This document shows positions 1 through 9,581 of a stretch of 64,000 bases of DNA, one piece after another (position 1 is the first letter of the stretch; each line of letters begins with the position of its first letter). The translations under genes were made by a program, and so were the position numbers. The stretch spans positions 1,860,001 to 1,924,000 of the forward strand of contig NZ_CP046027.1 of NCBI RefSeq assembly GCF_009671065.1, in the 5' to 3' direction. Source of the DNA: Neisseria brasiliensis (lineage in GTDB: Bacteria; Pseudomonadota; Gammaproteobacteria; Burkholderiales; Neisseriaceae). The notes beneath the pieces are model-generated. The model was given only the letters and a program-made list of their open reading frames with translations. It did no database searches and was not told the DNA's origin.

Positions 1-310
1 TTCTATTTTACACCGCGTCAGCGGTGTTGTTTTGTTTGTTGCCTTGCCGGTATTACTTTACTTGCTTTCAGGCACATTAAGTCAAGAATCAGATTTTGAA
101 GCTTATCGTGCCTTTGTTGCCAATCCGCTGGTGAAACTGGCTTTGATTGGTTTGCTGTGGGCATATCTGCATCACAGTTTGGCCGGTATCCGCTTCCTGT
201 TGTTGGATGCGCATAAAGGTTTGGAATTAAACACAGCCCGTAATACTGCCAAGCTGGTGTTTATTGCTGCTTTGGTATTGACTGTAGTGATTGGAGCCTT
301 GTTATGGTAG
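1..310 (+). CDS. sdhC: Succinate dehydrogenase cytochrome b556 subunit (partial, 5' end outside window)
   Basis: Membrane anchor subunit of succinate dehydrogenase (complex II), which binds heme b and ubiquinone in the inner membrane. The reading frame is open from base 2 and begins with SILHRVSG, the conserved quinone/heme-region motif of SdhC, so the true start lies upstream of the window. HHSLAGIRFLLLDA follows, with the His expected as heme ligand, and then a last membrane helix. The stop codon overlaps the start of sdhD by 7 bases, indicating translational coupling. First gene of the sdhCDAB-sdhE operon. Confidence 0.93.
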   Translation, partial: SILHRVSGVVLFVALPVLLYLLSGTLSQESDFEAYRAFVANPLVKLALIGLLWAYLHHSLAGIRFLLLDAHKGLELNTARNTAKLVFIAALVLTVVIGALLW

Positions 311-645
311 ATCGTAAATTAACCGGTGCCCACTACGGTTTGAGAGATTGGGCAATGCAGCGTGCAACTGCTGTTATTATGCTGATTTATACTGTTGTGT
401 TGATTGTATTCTTGTTGGCACTGCCAAAAGAATACGCTGCATGGCAGGCATTTTTTGACCAAACTTGGGTGAAATTGTTTACTCAAGTGAGCTTTATTGC
501 TTTGTTCTTGCACGCATGGGTTGGTATCCGTGATTTGTGGATGGACTATATTAAACCGTTTGGTCTGCGTTTATTCTTGCAAGTAGCCACCATCGTTTGG
601 TTGATTGGCTGCTTGGTATATTCAGTTAAAGTTATTTGGGGGTAA
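304..645 (+). CDS. sdhD: Succinate dehydrogenase membrane anchor subunit
   Basis: Second membrane anchor of succinate dehydrogenase; with SdhC it holds the SdhAB catalytic dimer and helps form the heme b and quinone sites. The 113-residue protein has three hydrophobic segments (about residues 19-37, 57-75 and 87-110). HAWVGIRDLWMDYIKP is typical of SdhD, with a heme-ligand His and a quinone-site Asp/Tyr region. It overlaps sdhC, and its stop is 3 bases from the sdhA start, so it is translated as part of the operon. Confidence 0.93.
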   Translation: MVDRKLTGAHYGLRDWAMQRATAVIMLIYTVVLIVFLLALPKEYAAWQAFFDQTWVKLFTQVSFIALFLHAWVGIRDLWMDYIKPFGLRLFLQVATIVWLIGCLVYSVKVIWG

Positions 646-647
646 GT

Positions 648-2411
648 ATGAGTTTTCCTGTTCGCAAGTTTGATGCCGTGATTGTTGGTGGCGGTGGTGC
701 AGGTCTGCGTGCTGCCCTGCAATTGTCTAAATCCGGTCTGAATTGTGCCGTATTGTCTAAAGTGTTCCCAACTCGTTCGCATACTGTTGCTGCGCAAGGT
801 GGTATCTCTGCTTCCTTGGGTAACGTGCAGGAAGACCGTTGGGATTGGCATATGTACGACACCGTAAAAGGTTCTGACTGGCTGGGCGACCAAGACGCGA
901 TTGAATTTATGTGCCGTGCGGCACCTGAAGCGGTTATCGAGCTGGAACACATGGGTATGCCTTTTGACCGCGTAGAAAGCGGCAAAATTTATCAACGTCC
1001 GTTTGGTGGTCATACTGCCGAACACGGTAAGCGCGCGGTAGAACGTGCTTGCGCCGTTGCTGACCGTACCGGTCATGCCATGCTGCATACTTTGTATCAG
1101 CAAAACGTGCGTGCCAATACCCAATTCTTTGTGGAATGGACAGCTTTAGACCTGATTCGTGATGAAGAGGGTGATGTGGTTGGCGTGACTGCGATGGAAA
1201 TGGAAACCGGTGATGTGTACATTTTCCATGCTAAAGCGGTGATGTTTGCTACCGGTGGTGGTGGCCGTATTTACGCATCTTCAACCAATGCCTACATGAA
1301 TACCGGTGACGGTTTGGGCATTTGTGCGCGTGCGGGCATTCCATTGGAAGACATGGAATTCTGGCAATTCCACCCGACTGGTGTAGCCGGTGCTGGTGTA
1401 TTGATTACCGAAGGTGTGCGCGGTGAGGGTGGTATTCTGTTGAATGCCAACGGCGAGCGTTTCATGGAACGTTATGCGCCAACTGTAAAAGATTTGGCTT
1501 CTCGTGACGTGGTTTCTCGCGCAATGGCGATGGAAATTTACGAAGGTCGCGGCTGTGGTAAAAACAAAGACCATGTATTGCTGAAAATCGACCACATCGG
1601 TGCCGAAAAAATTATGGAAAAACTGCCGGGCATCCGTGAGATTTCCATCCAGTTTGCCGGTATCGACCCAATTAAAGACCCGATTCCAGTGGTGCCGACT
1701 ACCCACTATATGATGGGCGGTATTCCAACCAACTATCATGGTGAAGTGATTGTGCCTAAGGGTGACGAATATGAGTCGGTAGTAAAAGGCTTGTATGCTG
1801 CTGGTGAGTGTGCATGTGCGTCAGTACACGGTGCCAACCGTTTGGGTACTAACTCTTTGCTTGACTTGGTGGTATTTGGTAAAGCAGCAGGCGACAGTAT
1901 GATCGACTTCATTAAAGCACAAGAAGGCTGGAAAGCATTGCCGGAAAATGCCGGTCAATTGACTGCTCAGCGCTTGGATCGTTTGGATAACCAAACCGAT
2001 GGTGAAAATGTTGATGAATTGCGTCGTGATTTGCAGCGCTCTGTTCAACTTCACGCCGGTGTATTCCGTACCGATGAAATCTTGAGCAAAGGTGTGAAAG
2101 AAATCTTGGAAATCGCCGAGCGTGTGAAACGCACCGAAATTAAAGATAAGAGCAAGGTTTGGAATACTGCGCGTATCGAAGCTTTGGAATTGGATAACTT
2201 GATTGAAGTAGCGAAAGCGACCTTGGTATCTGCCGAAGCGCGTAAAGAATCACGTGGTGCGCATGCTTCAGATGACCACCCAGAGCGCGATGATGATAAC
2301 TGGATGAAACACACCCTGTATCATTCATTGAGCAATACCTTGAGCTACAAACCGGTACACACCAAACCATTGACCGTTGATTATATCGAACCGGCCAAGC
2401 GCGTTTATTAA
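648..2411 (+). CDS. sdhA: Succinate dehydrogenase flavoprotein subunit
   Basis: Catalytic subunit that oxidises succinate to fumarate with covalently bound FAD. The N-terminus has the dinucleotide-binding motif VIVGGGGAGLRAAL. SHTVAAQGG contains the His that carries FAD, and HPTG and the RGEGG stretch belong to the active site. It is 587 residues, the usual family length. I chose ATG 648 rather than the in-frame TTG at 636, because 648 follows a GGGGGTAAG ribosome site and gives the usual MSFPVRKFD start. An inverted uptake-sequence pair follows the stop. Confidence 0.96.
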   Translation: MSFPVRKFDAVIVGGGGAGLRAALQLSKSGLNCAVLSKVFPTRSHTVAAQGGISASLGNVQEDRWDWHMYDTVKGSDWLGDQDAIEFMCRAAPEAVIELEHMGMPFDRVESGKIYQRPFGGHTAEHGKRAVERACAVADRTGHAMLHTLYQQNVRANTQFFVEWTALDLIRDEEGDVVGVTAMEMETGDVYIFHAKAVMFATGGGGRIYASSTNAYMNTGDGLGICARAGIPLEDMEFWQFHPTGVAGAGVLITEGVRGEGGILLNANGERFMERYAPTVKDLASRDVVSRAMAMEIYEGRGCGKNKDHVLLKIDHIGAEKIMEKLPGIREISIQFAGIDPIKDPIPVVPTTHYMMGGIPTNYHGEVIVPKGDEYESVVKGLYAAGECACASVHGANRLGTNSLLDLVVFGKAAGDSMIDFIKAQEGWKALPENAGQLTAQRLDRLDNQTDGENVDELRRDLQRSVQLHAGVFRTDEILSKGVKEILEIAERVKRTEIKDKSKVWNTARIEALELDNLIEVAKATLVSAEARKESRGAHASDDHPERDDDNWMKHTLYHSLSNTLSYKPVHTKPLTVDYIEPAKRVY

Positions 2412-2420
2412 TGTATCCAG

Positions 2421-2452
2421 TTTCAGACGGCCTATCAAAGGCCGTCTGAAAA
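2421..2452 (+). terminator. Inverted uptake-sequence pair between sdhA and sdhB
   Basis: TTTCAGACGGCC and GGCCGTCTGAAA form a 12-bp stem with a 7-base loop, followed by only a short A-rich run. Such pairs often act as transcription terminators or attenuators in Neisseria. Here it sits inside the sdh operon, in the 124-base gap between sdhA and sdhB. Confidence 0.6.
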
Positions 2453-2535
2453 ATATCAGAAAAATGACCCTACACCGACGGTTTGAAATTCTATAATCAT
2501 TCATCAAACCGCTCGTGAGAAAAGGAACACTTCTC

Positions 2536-3243
2536 ATGGAAAAAGTAAGTTTCGAAGTTTACCGCTACAACCCTGATGTTGATGCGAAACCTTATATGCA
2601 GAAATACGAGTTGGAAATCGAACCGACCGACGTAAAATTATTGGATGCATTGGTTAAGCTGAAAGCTCAAGACGACACCTTGTCGTTCCGCCGTTCTTGC
2701 CGTGAAGGCATTTGCGGTTCAGACGGCATGAACATTAATGGTAAAAATGGTTTGGCTTGTCTGACCGACATTCGTAGCCTGAAGCAGCCGATTAAAATCC
2801 GCCCATTGCCAGGCTTGCCGGTTATCCGCGATTTGATTGTGGATATGACCCAATTCTTCAAACAATATCATTCGATTAAGCCTTATGTGGTAAACGATAC
2901 GCCGATTGACTCGGATAAAGAGCGTCTGCAAACTCAAGAAGACCGTAAAGAGCTGGATGGTTTGTATGAATGTATCTTGTGTGCATGCTGCTCAACCGCT
3001 TGTCCTTCATTTTGGTGGAATCCTGATAAATTCGTCGGTCCATCTGGCTTGCTGAATGCTTACCGCTTCATTGCTGACAGCCGTGATACCATTACCAACG
3101 AGCGTTTGGATGATTTAAACGATCCATATCGTTTGTTCCGTTGTCATACCATTATGAACTGTGTTGACGTTTGCCCGAAACACTTGAATCCTACCCGTGC
3201 AATCGGTAAGATTAAAGAAATCATGTTGAAACGAGCAGTTTAA
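2536..3243 (+). CDS. sdhB: Succinate dehydrogenase iron-sulfur subunit
   Basis: Passes electrons from FAD in SdhA to quinone through three iron-sulfur clusters. Cluster ligands are visible: the 2Fe-2S set CREGICGSDGMNINGKNGLAC, then CILCACCSTACPS and CHTIMNCVDVCPK for the 4Fe-4S and 3Fe-4S clusters. The ATG at 2536 follows a GAGAAAAGGA ribosome site and gives a 235-residue protein of normal size. The in-frame GTG at 2515 lies before that site and is rejected. Its stop overlaps the sdhE start. Confidence 0.96.
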   Translation: MEKVSFEVYRYNPDVDAKPYMQKYELEIEPTDVKLLDALVKLKAQDDTLSFRRSCREGICGSDGMNINGKNGLACLTDIRSLKQPIKIRPLPGLPVIRDLIVDMTQFFKQYHSIKPYVVNDTPIDSDKERLQTQEDRKELDGLYECILCACCSTACPSFWWNPDKFVGPSGLLNAYRFIADSRDTITNERLDDLNDPYRLFRCHTIMNCVDVCPKHLNPTRAIGKIKEIMLKRAV

Positions 3244-3494
3244 TGATGATGGTATTTGACGATACTGCAAAACGCAAAATCCGTTTCCAAACCCGCCGAG
3301 GACTGTTAGAGCTTGACTTGGTTCTCGGCCGGTTTATGGAGAGAGAATTTGAGCAATTAAATGATGAGGAATTAGCTGCGTTTGTTGAGATTCTTGAATT
3401 TCAAGATCAAGACTTGTTAGCTTTGGTTAACGGTTATACACAAACTGAAAAAACTCATCTGATTCCATTGCTTAATAGAATCAGACAGGCATAA
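3243..3494 (+). CDS. sdhE: FAD assembly factor SdhE (DUF339)
   Basis: Small cytoplasmic factor that helps attach FAD covalently to SdhA. The 83-residue protein carries the family motif RRGLLELD (RGxxE) near its start, and its length is typical. Its ATG overlaps the sdhB stop (TAATG), so it is translationally coupled and belongs to the same operon as its client sdhA. Confidence 0.92.
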   Translation: MMMVFDDTAKRKIRFQTRRGLLELDLVLGRFMEREFEQLNDEELAAFVEILEFQDQDLLALVNGYTQTEKTHLIPLLNRIRQA

Positions 3495-3611
3495 AATGGG
3501 TATTGATACAGTGTTTCTGATACATTGTAGAAATATTCATAGGCCGTCTGAAAGCAAGACCGTGCTGTAAAGCAAAACGTATAAAAGCCCCATTTTACAA
3601 AGGAGCAGAGA

Positions 3612-4895
3612 ATGTCTAAAACAGTAAAACTCAACACCCCAAACCAAGAGGCATTGGAATTACCGGTATTGGAAGCATCATTAGGTAATGATGTAATCGA
3701 TATTCGTGCATTAACCAAACACACCGGCTTGTTCTCATTTGACCCTGGTTTTGTATCGACTGCAAGCTGTGAGTCTAAGATTACCTATATCGACGGTGAA
3801 GAAGGTTTGCTTTACTACCGCGGTTATCCGATTGAGCAATTGGCAGAGAAATCCGATTATTTGGAAGTTTGCTACTTGTTGATTTATGGTGAGCTGCCAA
3901 ATGCGGAACAGAAAAAAGAGTTTACCGATATTGTAAGCCACCACACCATGGTGCACGAGCAATTGACATGGTTCTTCCGTGGCTTCCGTCGTGATGCGCA
4001 TCCAATGGCGATGATGGTGGGTGTGGTTGGTGCATTATCTGCATTCTATCAAGACAGCTTGGACATTACTGATCCAAAACACCGTGAAATTGCGATTTAT
4101 CGTTTGATTTCTAAAATCCCAACGATTGCGGCAATGTGTTACCGCTACTCAAACGGTTTGCCGTTTAACTATCCGAAAAATAACCTGACTTATGCAGAGA
4201 ACTTCCTGCATATGATGTTTGCGACACCATGTGAAGAATACAAACCAAATCCTGTTTTGGCACGCGCCTTAGACCGCATCTTCATTTTGCATGCTGACCA
4301 CGAACAAAACGCTTCGACTTCGACTGTCCGCTTGGCAGGTTCTTCAGGCGCCAATCCGTTTGCATGTATTGCAGCAGGTATTGCTTGCCTGTGGGGTGCC
4401 TCGCACGGTGGTGCTAATGAAGCCGTTTTGAATATGTTGGACGAAATCGGTGATGTTTCTAATGTAGAAGCCTACATGGAAGGCGTGAAGCAGCGTAAAT
4501 ACCGCTTAATGGGCTTTGGTCACCGTGTTTACCGCAATATGGATCCGCGCGCCAACATCATGCGTGAAACTTGCTATGAAGTCTTGAAAGAATTGGGTCT
4601 GGAAGACAGTCCTAAATTCAAATTGGCAATGGAATTGGAACAAATTGCACTGAAAGATCCATTCTTTGTGGAACGCAAATTGTATCCAAACGTTGACTTC
4701 TATTCAGGTATCGTATTGTCAGCCTTGGGTATTCCAACAGAGATGTTTACCGTTATCTTCGCCTTGGCGCGCAGCGTAGGTTGGATTTCTCATTGGCACG
4801 AAATGATCGGTGATCCAGCGCTGAAAATTGGCCGTCCGCGTCAATTGTACACTGGTGAAGACCGTCGCGATTTCGTACCGGTTGAGCAACGTTAA
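3612..4895 (+). CDS. gltA: Citrate synthase (type II)
   Basis: Condenses acetyl-CoA and oxaloacetate to citrate at the entry of the TCA cycle. Recognisable active-site regions are HADHEQNASTSTVR, GASHGGANEAV (His), GFGHRVYRNMDPRA (His) and NVDFYSGIV (Asp). The N-terminal beta-rich domain, including LYYRGYPIEQLA, marks the large hexameric type II enzyme of Gram-negative bacteria. Length is 427 residues. AAAGGAGCAG precedes the ATG at a good distance. It lies between sdhE and sucA. Confidence 0.97.
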   Translation: MSKTVKLNTPNQEALELPVLEASLGNDVIDIRALTKHTGLFSFDPGFVSTASCESKITYIDGEEGLLYYRGYPIEQLAEKSDYLEVCYLLIYGELPNAEQKKEFTDIVSHHTMVHEQLTWFFRGFRRDAHPMAMMVGVVGALSAFYQDSLDITDPKHREIAIYRLISKIPTIAAMCYRYSNGLPFNYPKNNLTYAENFLHMMFATPCEEYKPNPVLARALDRIFILHADHEQNASTSTVRLAGSSGANPFACIAAGIACLWGASHGGANEAVLNMLDEIGDVSNVEAYMEGVKQRKYRLMGFGHRVYRNMDPRANIMRETCYEVLKELGLEDSPKFKLAMELEQIALKDPFFVERKLYPNVDFYSGIVLSALGIPTEMFTVIFALARSVGWISHWHEMIGDPALKIGRPRQLYTGEDRRDFVPVEQR

Positions 4896-5096
4896 TTATC
4901 TTATTAATGATTGTTGATTTACATTTTAAAGACTAAAAAGTCTGTTTGATTAGTTTTATCGATTTAAGACAAAATATCTACAGGCAGTTAGTTCGGAATA
5001 GGGTAGAATAAAGTGTCATCTTCAGACGGCCTGAACTCCGTTAAAGTAGCACAAAGTTCTACCCTTTATTTATATCTTAAGAAAAGAGCACACGCC

Positions 5097-7925
5097 ATGA
5101 TGGACGAAAAACTCAATTTCTCTTATCTGTTTGGTTCAAATGCCCCTTATATTGAGGAGTTATACGAAGCTTTCTTGGTTGATCCAAACTCAGTAGAAGA
5201 TAAGTGGAAACAATACTTTACTGACTTAACCAAGCTGCCGGGTGCAACTGATGTAGACGTTGCCCATGCACCGATTCGTGAATCATTTGCCAATTTGGCT
5301 AAGACGAAATCAACAGCCGCTATTGCAGGCAATGTTGATGAGGCCATGTTGAAAAAACAGGTTGGCGTGTTGCGCATGATTTCTGCTTACCGCATTCAAG
5401 GTGTTGGTGCGGCGCAATTGGATCCGTTAAAACGTATGCCGCCAAAATATTTGGAAGCATTGGATCCTAAATTCCATGGCTTGACTGATGCAGATATGGC
5501 AGTGAAGTTCAGTATGGGCGAAGGCGATTTCGACGGTCAAGAAAAAATGGCCTTGTCTGATATCGTTAAAAACTTGAAACAAACTTATTGCGGCCATTTG
5601 GCAGTGGAATACATGTATATTCCGGAAACCGAAGAGCGTCGCTGGATTCGCAATTACTTTGAAAGCGTGCTGTCTACACCACGCTATACCAAAGAGCAAA
5701 AACAATATTTATTGAAGCAATTGACTGCAGCCGAAACTTTGGAGCGTTACCTGCATACCAAATATGTCGGTCAAAAACGCTTTGGTGTTGAGGGTGGTGA
5801 AAGCGTGATTGCCGGCTTGAATTACCTGATTCAAAATGCCGGTAAAGATGGCGTAGAAGAAGTGATTATCGGTATGGCGCACCGTGGCCGTCTGAACGTG
5901 TTGGTCAACACTTTGGGTAAAAAACCGGGTGACTTGTTTGCCGAGTTTGAAGGCCGTGCCGAGATTAAACATCCAAGCGGTGACGTGAAATACCACATGG
6001 GTTTCAGCTCCGATATTGCTACACCAAACGGTCCTATGCACGTTTCATTGGCCTTTAACCCGTCACACTTGGAAATCGTGAATCCGGTGGTGGAAGGTTC
6101 GGCTCGCGCGAAACAAGAGCGTTTGGGTAAAAACGGTCAAGAAAAAGTGTTGCCGGTGTTGATTCACGGTGACGCTGCATTCATCGGTTTGGGTGTCAAC
6201 CAAGCGACATTCAACTTATCGCAAACCCGTGGTTACACCACCGGCGGTACGGTTCACATCGTGATCAATAACCAAATCGGCTTTACCACTTCTGATACCC
6301 GCGACGTCCGTTCTACCGTGTATTGTACCGATGTGGCGAAAATGGTTTCTGCGCCAGTCATCCATGTTAATGGTGATGATCCGGAACGTGTATGTTTTGC
6401 CATCCAAGCTGCTTTGGATTATCGTAAAACCTTCAAAAAAGACATCGTCATTGATGTGGTATGTTACCGCAAATGGGGGCACAACGAGGGCGATGACCCG
6501 ACATTGACCCAGCCGATGATGTACAAAAAAGTTGCCCAGCATCCAGGCGTTCGTGCCATGTATGTTGAAAAATTGGTAGCTGAAAATGTGATCACTGAAA
6601 CCGAAGCCGATGCTTTGGTACAGGCCTATCGTGATGCATTGGATAAAGGTGAGCATGTGGAACAAACCACATTGAGCAATTTCCAACGCACCAGCATCGA
6701 TTGGAGCAAATACCAAGGCAAAGACTGGCGTGAAGATGCAGATACCAGCTTGCCTGCTGCCGATATCCAACGCTTGGCCGATAAATTTACCAATATTCCG
6801 GATAACTACACCCTGCATGCCAATGCCAAGCGTGTGAATGAAGCGCGCAAAGCCATGGCTTCAGGTAAGCAGCCGATTGACTGGGGTATGGCCGAAACCA
6901 TCGCCTATGCCAATTTGGTCACCAAAGGCGCAGGTGTGCGTATTTCCGGTGAGGACTCAGGTCGCGGTACCTTCTCACACCGTCATGCAGTGATTCACGA
7001 TCAAAAACGTGAAAAATGGGACGATGGTGCTTATGTGCCATTGCGTAACATGGGTGAAGGCGCGGCAGACTTCTTGGTAATCGACTCAATCTTGAATGAA
7101 GAAGCGGTCATGGCTTATGAATACGGCTTTGCTTGCTCAGCACCGGATAAATTGACCATTTGGGAAGCCCAATACGGTGACTTTGCCAACGGTGCGCAAG
7201 TGGTGATTGACCAATTCCTGTCATCAGGTGAAACCAAGTGGGGTCGTTTGTGTGGTTTGACCACCATCCTGCCGCATGGTTATGACGGTCAAGGCCCTGA
7301 ACACTCATCAGCTCGTTTGGAGCGTTGGTTGCAATTGTGTGCCGAACACAATATGCAAATCGTGATGCCGTCTGAAGCATCGCAAATGTTCCACTTGTTG
7401 CAACGTCAGGTATTGAGCTCTTATCGTAAGCCTTTGGTAATCTTCATGTCGAAACGCCTGTTGCGCTTCAAAGATGCCATGAGCCCATTGTCTGATTTCA
7501 CTGAAGGTTCACGTTTCCGCCCGGTGATTGAAGACAAAGCCGAACGCAGCAGCAATGACAGCGTGAAACGCGTGATTCTGTGTGCCGGTCAGGTTTACTA
7601 TGATTTGGCTTCAGGCCGTGCCGAGCGCAAGCTGGAAGACGATGTAGCCATTATCCGTGTAGAGCAATTGTATCCGTTCCCGGATAATGAGGTGAAAGCA
7701 GAATTGGCGAAATATCCGAATGCCAAACAAGTGGTTTGGGCACAAGAAGAGCCGCAAAACCAAGGCGCGTTCTACCAAATCCGCCATCGTTTGGAAGCGG
7801 TGATTGCCGAAGACCAAAAACTGTCTTACGCTGGCCGTCCAAGCAGCGCATCGCCTGCAGTCGGTTACATGAGCAAACACGTTGCCCAATTGAAGCAATT
7901 AGTTGAAGACGCATTGAATGGCTAA
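5097..7925 (+). CDS. sucA: 2-oxoglutarate dehydrogenase E1 component
   Basis: Thiamine diphosphate-dependent E1 of the 2-oxoglutarate dehydrogenase complex; it decarboxylates 2-oxoglutarate and passes the succinyl group to SucB. Features are the N-terminal segment SYLFGSNAPYIEELYEAFL, GMAHRGRLNVLVN, HGDAAFIGLGV, NNQIGFTT and the transketolase-like region EDSGRGTFSHRHA. From ATG 5097 the protein is 942 residues, close to the usual ~935. The frame is open upstream to 5013, but that extension overlaps an uptake sequence and lacks family sequence. Confidence 0.95.
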   Translation: MMDEKLNFSYLFGSNAPYIEELYEAFLVDPNSVEDKWKQYFTDLTKLPGATDVDVAHAPIRESFANLAKTKSTAAIAGNVDEAMLKKQVGVLRMISAYRIQGVGAAQLDPLKRMPPKYLEALDPKFHGLTDADMAVKFSMGEGDFDGQEKMALSDIVKNLKQTYCGHLAVEYMYIPETEERRWIRNYFESVLSTPRYTKEQKQYLLKQLTAAETLERYLHTKYVGQKRFGVEGGESVIAGLNYLIQNAGKDGVEEVIIGMAHRGRLNVLVNTLGKKPGDLFAEFEGRAEIKHPSGDVKYHMGFSSDIATPNGPMHVSLAFNPSHLEIVNPVVEGSARAKQERLGKNGQEKVLPVLIHGDAAFIGLGVNQATFNLSQTRGYTTGGTVHIVINNQIGFTTSDTRDVRSTVYCTDVAKMVSAPVIHVNGDDPERVCFAIQAALDYRKTFKKDIVIDVVCYRKWGHNEGDDPTLTQPMMYKKVAQHPGVRAMYVEKLVAENVITETEADALVQAYRDALDKGEHVEQTTLSNFQRTSIDWSKYQGKDWREDADTSLPAADIQRLADKFTNIPDNYTLHANAKRVNEARKAMASGKQPIDWGMAETIAYANLVTKGAGVRISGEDSGRGTFSHRHAVIHDQKREKWDDGAYVPLRNMGEGAADFLVIDSILNEEAVMAYEYGFACSAPDKLTIWEAQYGDFANGAQVVIDQFLSSGETKWGRLCGLTTILPHGYDGQGPEHSSARLERWLQLCAEHNMQIVMPSEASQMFHLLQRQVLSSYRKPLVIFMSKRLLRFKDAMSPLSDFTEGSRFRPVIEDKAERSSNDSVKRVILCAGQVYYDLASGRAERKLEDDVAIIRVEQLYPFPDNEVKAELAKYPNAKQVVWAQEEPQNQGAFYQIRHRLEAVIAEDQKLSYAGRPSSASPAVGYMSKHVAQLKQLVEDALNG

Positions 7926-8016
7926 TTGAAGAGAGAAACGCCTACGGTCTGATTCAGGCCGTAGGAATAAGAACACATCACAAGGCCGTCTGAAAGGCGG
8001 CAAACCGGAGACTAAA

Positions 8017-9213
8017 ATGATCATTGAAGTAAAAGTGCCAATGTTGTCTGAAAGCGTATCGGAAGGTACCTTGTTGGAATGGAAAAAGAAAGTGGGCGAA
8101 GCAGTTGCTCGCGATGAAATTTTGATTGAAATCGAAACCGATAAAGTGGTTTTGGAAGTGCCTTCTCCACAAGCCGGTGTATTGGCTGAAATCATCGTTG
8201 GCGATGGTGAAACTGTTGAAGCCGATCAAGTATTGGCACGCATCGATACTGAAGCTGCTGCGGCGCAACCTGCTGCTGAAGCTGCGCCTCAAGCCGAAGC
8301 TGCCGAAGTAAAACCAGAAGCTGCTGCTCCTGCTGCAGCTACACAAACCGGTGCGCCTGCTATGCCGGCTGCTGCCAAATTGGCTGCTGAAAAAGGCGTA
8401 GATGTGAATTCAGTTCAAGGTTCAGGCCGTGATGGTCGTGTCTTGAAAGAAGATGTGCAAAATGCTGCGGCTAAACCTGCTGCCGCTGCCAGCGCCCCAG
8501 TTCCTGCCGGTGCCCGTCCTGAGCAACGTGTTCCAATGAGCCGCTTGCGTGCCCGTGTGGCAGAGCGTCTGTTGGCTTCTCAACAAGAAAACGCCATCTT
8601 GACCACGTTCAACGAAGTCAACATGAAACCAATTATGGACTTGCGTGCGAAATACAAAGACAAATTCGAGAAAGAACACGGCACTAAATTGGGCTTTATG
8701 TCTTTCTTCGTGAAAGCTGCGGTTGCTGCGCTGAAGAAATACCCAATCGTGAATGCTTCTGTTGACGGTAACGACATTGTTTACCACGGCTTCTTCGACA
8801 TCGGTATCGCCATCGGCAGCCCACGCGGTTTGGTGGTGCCAATCTTGCGTGATGCAGACCAAATGAGCATTGCTGACATTGAAAAAGCCATCGTAGATTA
8901 CGCAGTGAAAGCCAAAGACGGTAAAATTTCTTTGGACGATTTGACTGGCGGTACCTTCAGCATCACCAACGGCGGTACTTTCGGTTCGATGATGTCTACC
9001 CCAATTATCAACCCGCCACAATCTGCCATCTTGGGCATGCATGCCACTAAAGAGCGCGCTGTGGTTGAAAACGGCCAAGTTGTGGTTCGTCCGATGATGT
9101 ATCTGGCATTGTCTTACGACCACCGTATCATTGACGGCCGCGAAGCGGTATTGACCTTGGTAGCCATTAAAGATGCCTTGGAAGATCCGGCTCGTCTGTT
9201 GTTAGATCTGTAA
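8017..9213 (+). CDS. sucB: Dihydrolipoamide succinyltransferase (E2)
   Basis: Core E2 of the 2-oxoglutarate dehydrogenase complex, making succinyl-CoA. Domains in order: one lipoyl domain (residues ~1-77) with the lipoylated Lys in EIETDKVVLEV; an Ala/Pro/Glu-rich linker; a small E1/E3-binding domain (AAKLAAEKGVDVNSVQGSG); and a C-terminal acyltransferase domain with active-site LSYDHRIIDGREAV. Length 398 residues. It follows sucA after 91 bases that contain an uptake sequence, and an inverted uptake pair lies directly after its stop. Confidence 0.97.
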   Translation: MIIEVKVPMLSESVSEGTLLEWKKKVGEAVARDEILIEIETDKVVLEVPSPQAGVLAEIIVGDGETVEADQVLARIDTEAAAAQPAAEAAPQAEAAEVKPEAAAPAAATQTGAPAMPAAAKLAAEKGVDVNSVQGSGRDGRVLKEDVQNAAAKPAAAASAPVPAGARPEQRVPMSRLRARVAERLLASQQENAILTTFNEVNMKPIMDLRAKYKDKFEKEHGTKLGFMSFFVKAAVAALKKYPIVNASVDGNDIVYHGFFDIGIAIGSPRGLVVPILRDADQMSIADIEKAIVDYAVKAKDGKISLDDLTGGTFSITNGGTFGSMMSTPIINPPQSAILGMHATKERAVVENGQVVVRPMMYLALSYDHRIIDGREAVLTLVAIKDALEDPARLLLDL

Positions 9214-9217
9214 TATA

Positions 9218-9244
9218 TTCAGACGGCCTTTAAGGCCGTCTGAA
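9218..9244 (+). terminator. Uptake-sequence hairpin after sucB
   Basis: TTCAGACGGCC, a 5-base loop and GGCCGTCTGAA form a perfect 11-bp stem four bases after the sucB stop. No U-run follows, so it may be a weak terminator or attenuator. Confidence 0.6.
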
Positions 9245-9265
9245 AGCATGTTGGGTGTCGTAAAC

Positions 9266-9532
9266 ATGAAGAAAACATTGATTATTTTATCTGCGCTGGC
9301 TTTATCGGCGTGTGCCGCTTTTTCCGGCAAGGAATATTCGGTGAATGCTTATAATGCACAAGGTAAGCAGCTGAATAAAAAATTTGAGCTTGATAGTAAT
9401 AAAGCGGGCATTCAAATGGCGCGCCAATCGCTTTGCCAAACCTATCCGAATGCCACTATTCGTGTTTACAACAACATCACACGCATGGAAGTGAAGGAAT
9501 TCAGTCCTTATTCATGCCGCCACAAACGCTAG
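9266..9532 (+). CDS. Small lipoprotein, unknown function
   Basis: The 88-residue product starts MKKTLIILSALALSAC, a lipoprotein signal peptide with lipobox LSAC, so Cys16 is probably lipidated. The rest is hydrophilic, with two further Cys (SLCQTYP and SPYSCRHKR) that could form a disulfide in the periplasm. I chose ATG 9266 because it starts the signal peptide; the in-frame start at 9248 lies in the hairpin after sucB. It sits between sucB and lpdA, but nothing in it suggests a role in the dehydrogenase complex. Function not recognised. Confidence 0.75.
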   Translation: MKKTLIILSALALSACAAFSGKEYSVNAYNAQGKQLNKKFELDSNKAGIQMARQSLCQTYPNATIRVYNNITRMEVKEFSPYSCRHKR

Positions 9533-9581
9533 GCATCACTTCTTTTTCAGCACATTCTTTTTGAAGGACAAAGGATTTCAA

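Noticed and set aside
636..647. TTG start for sdhA giving four extra residues
   Set aside because: ATG 648 has the better ribosome site and the usual N-terminus.
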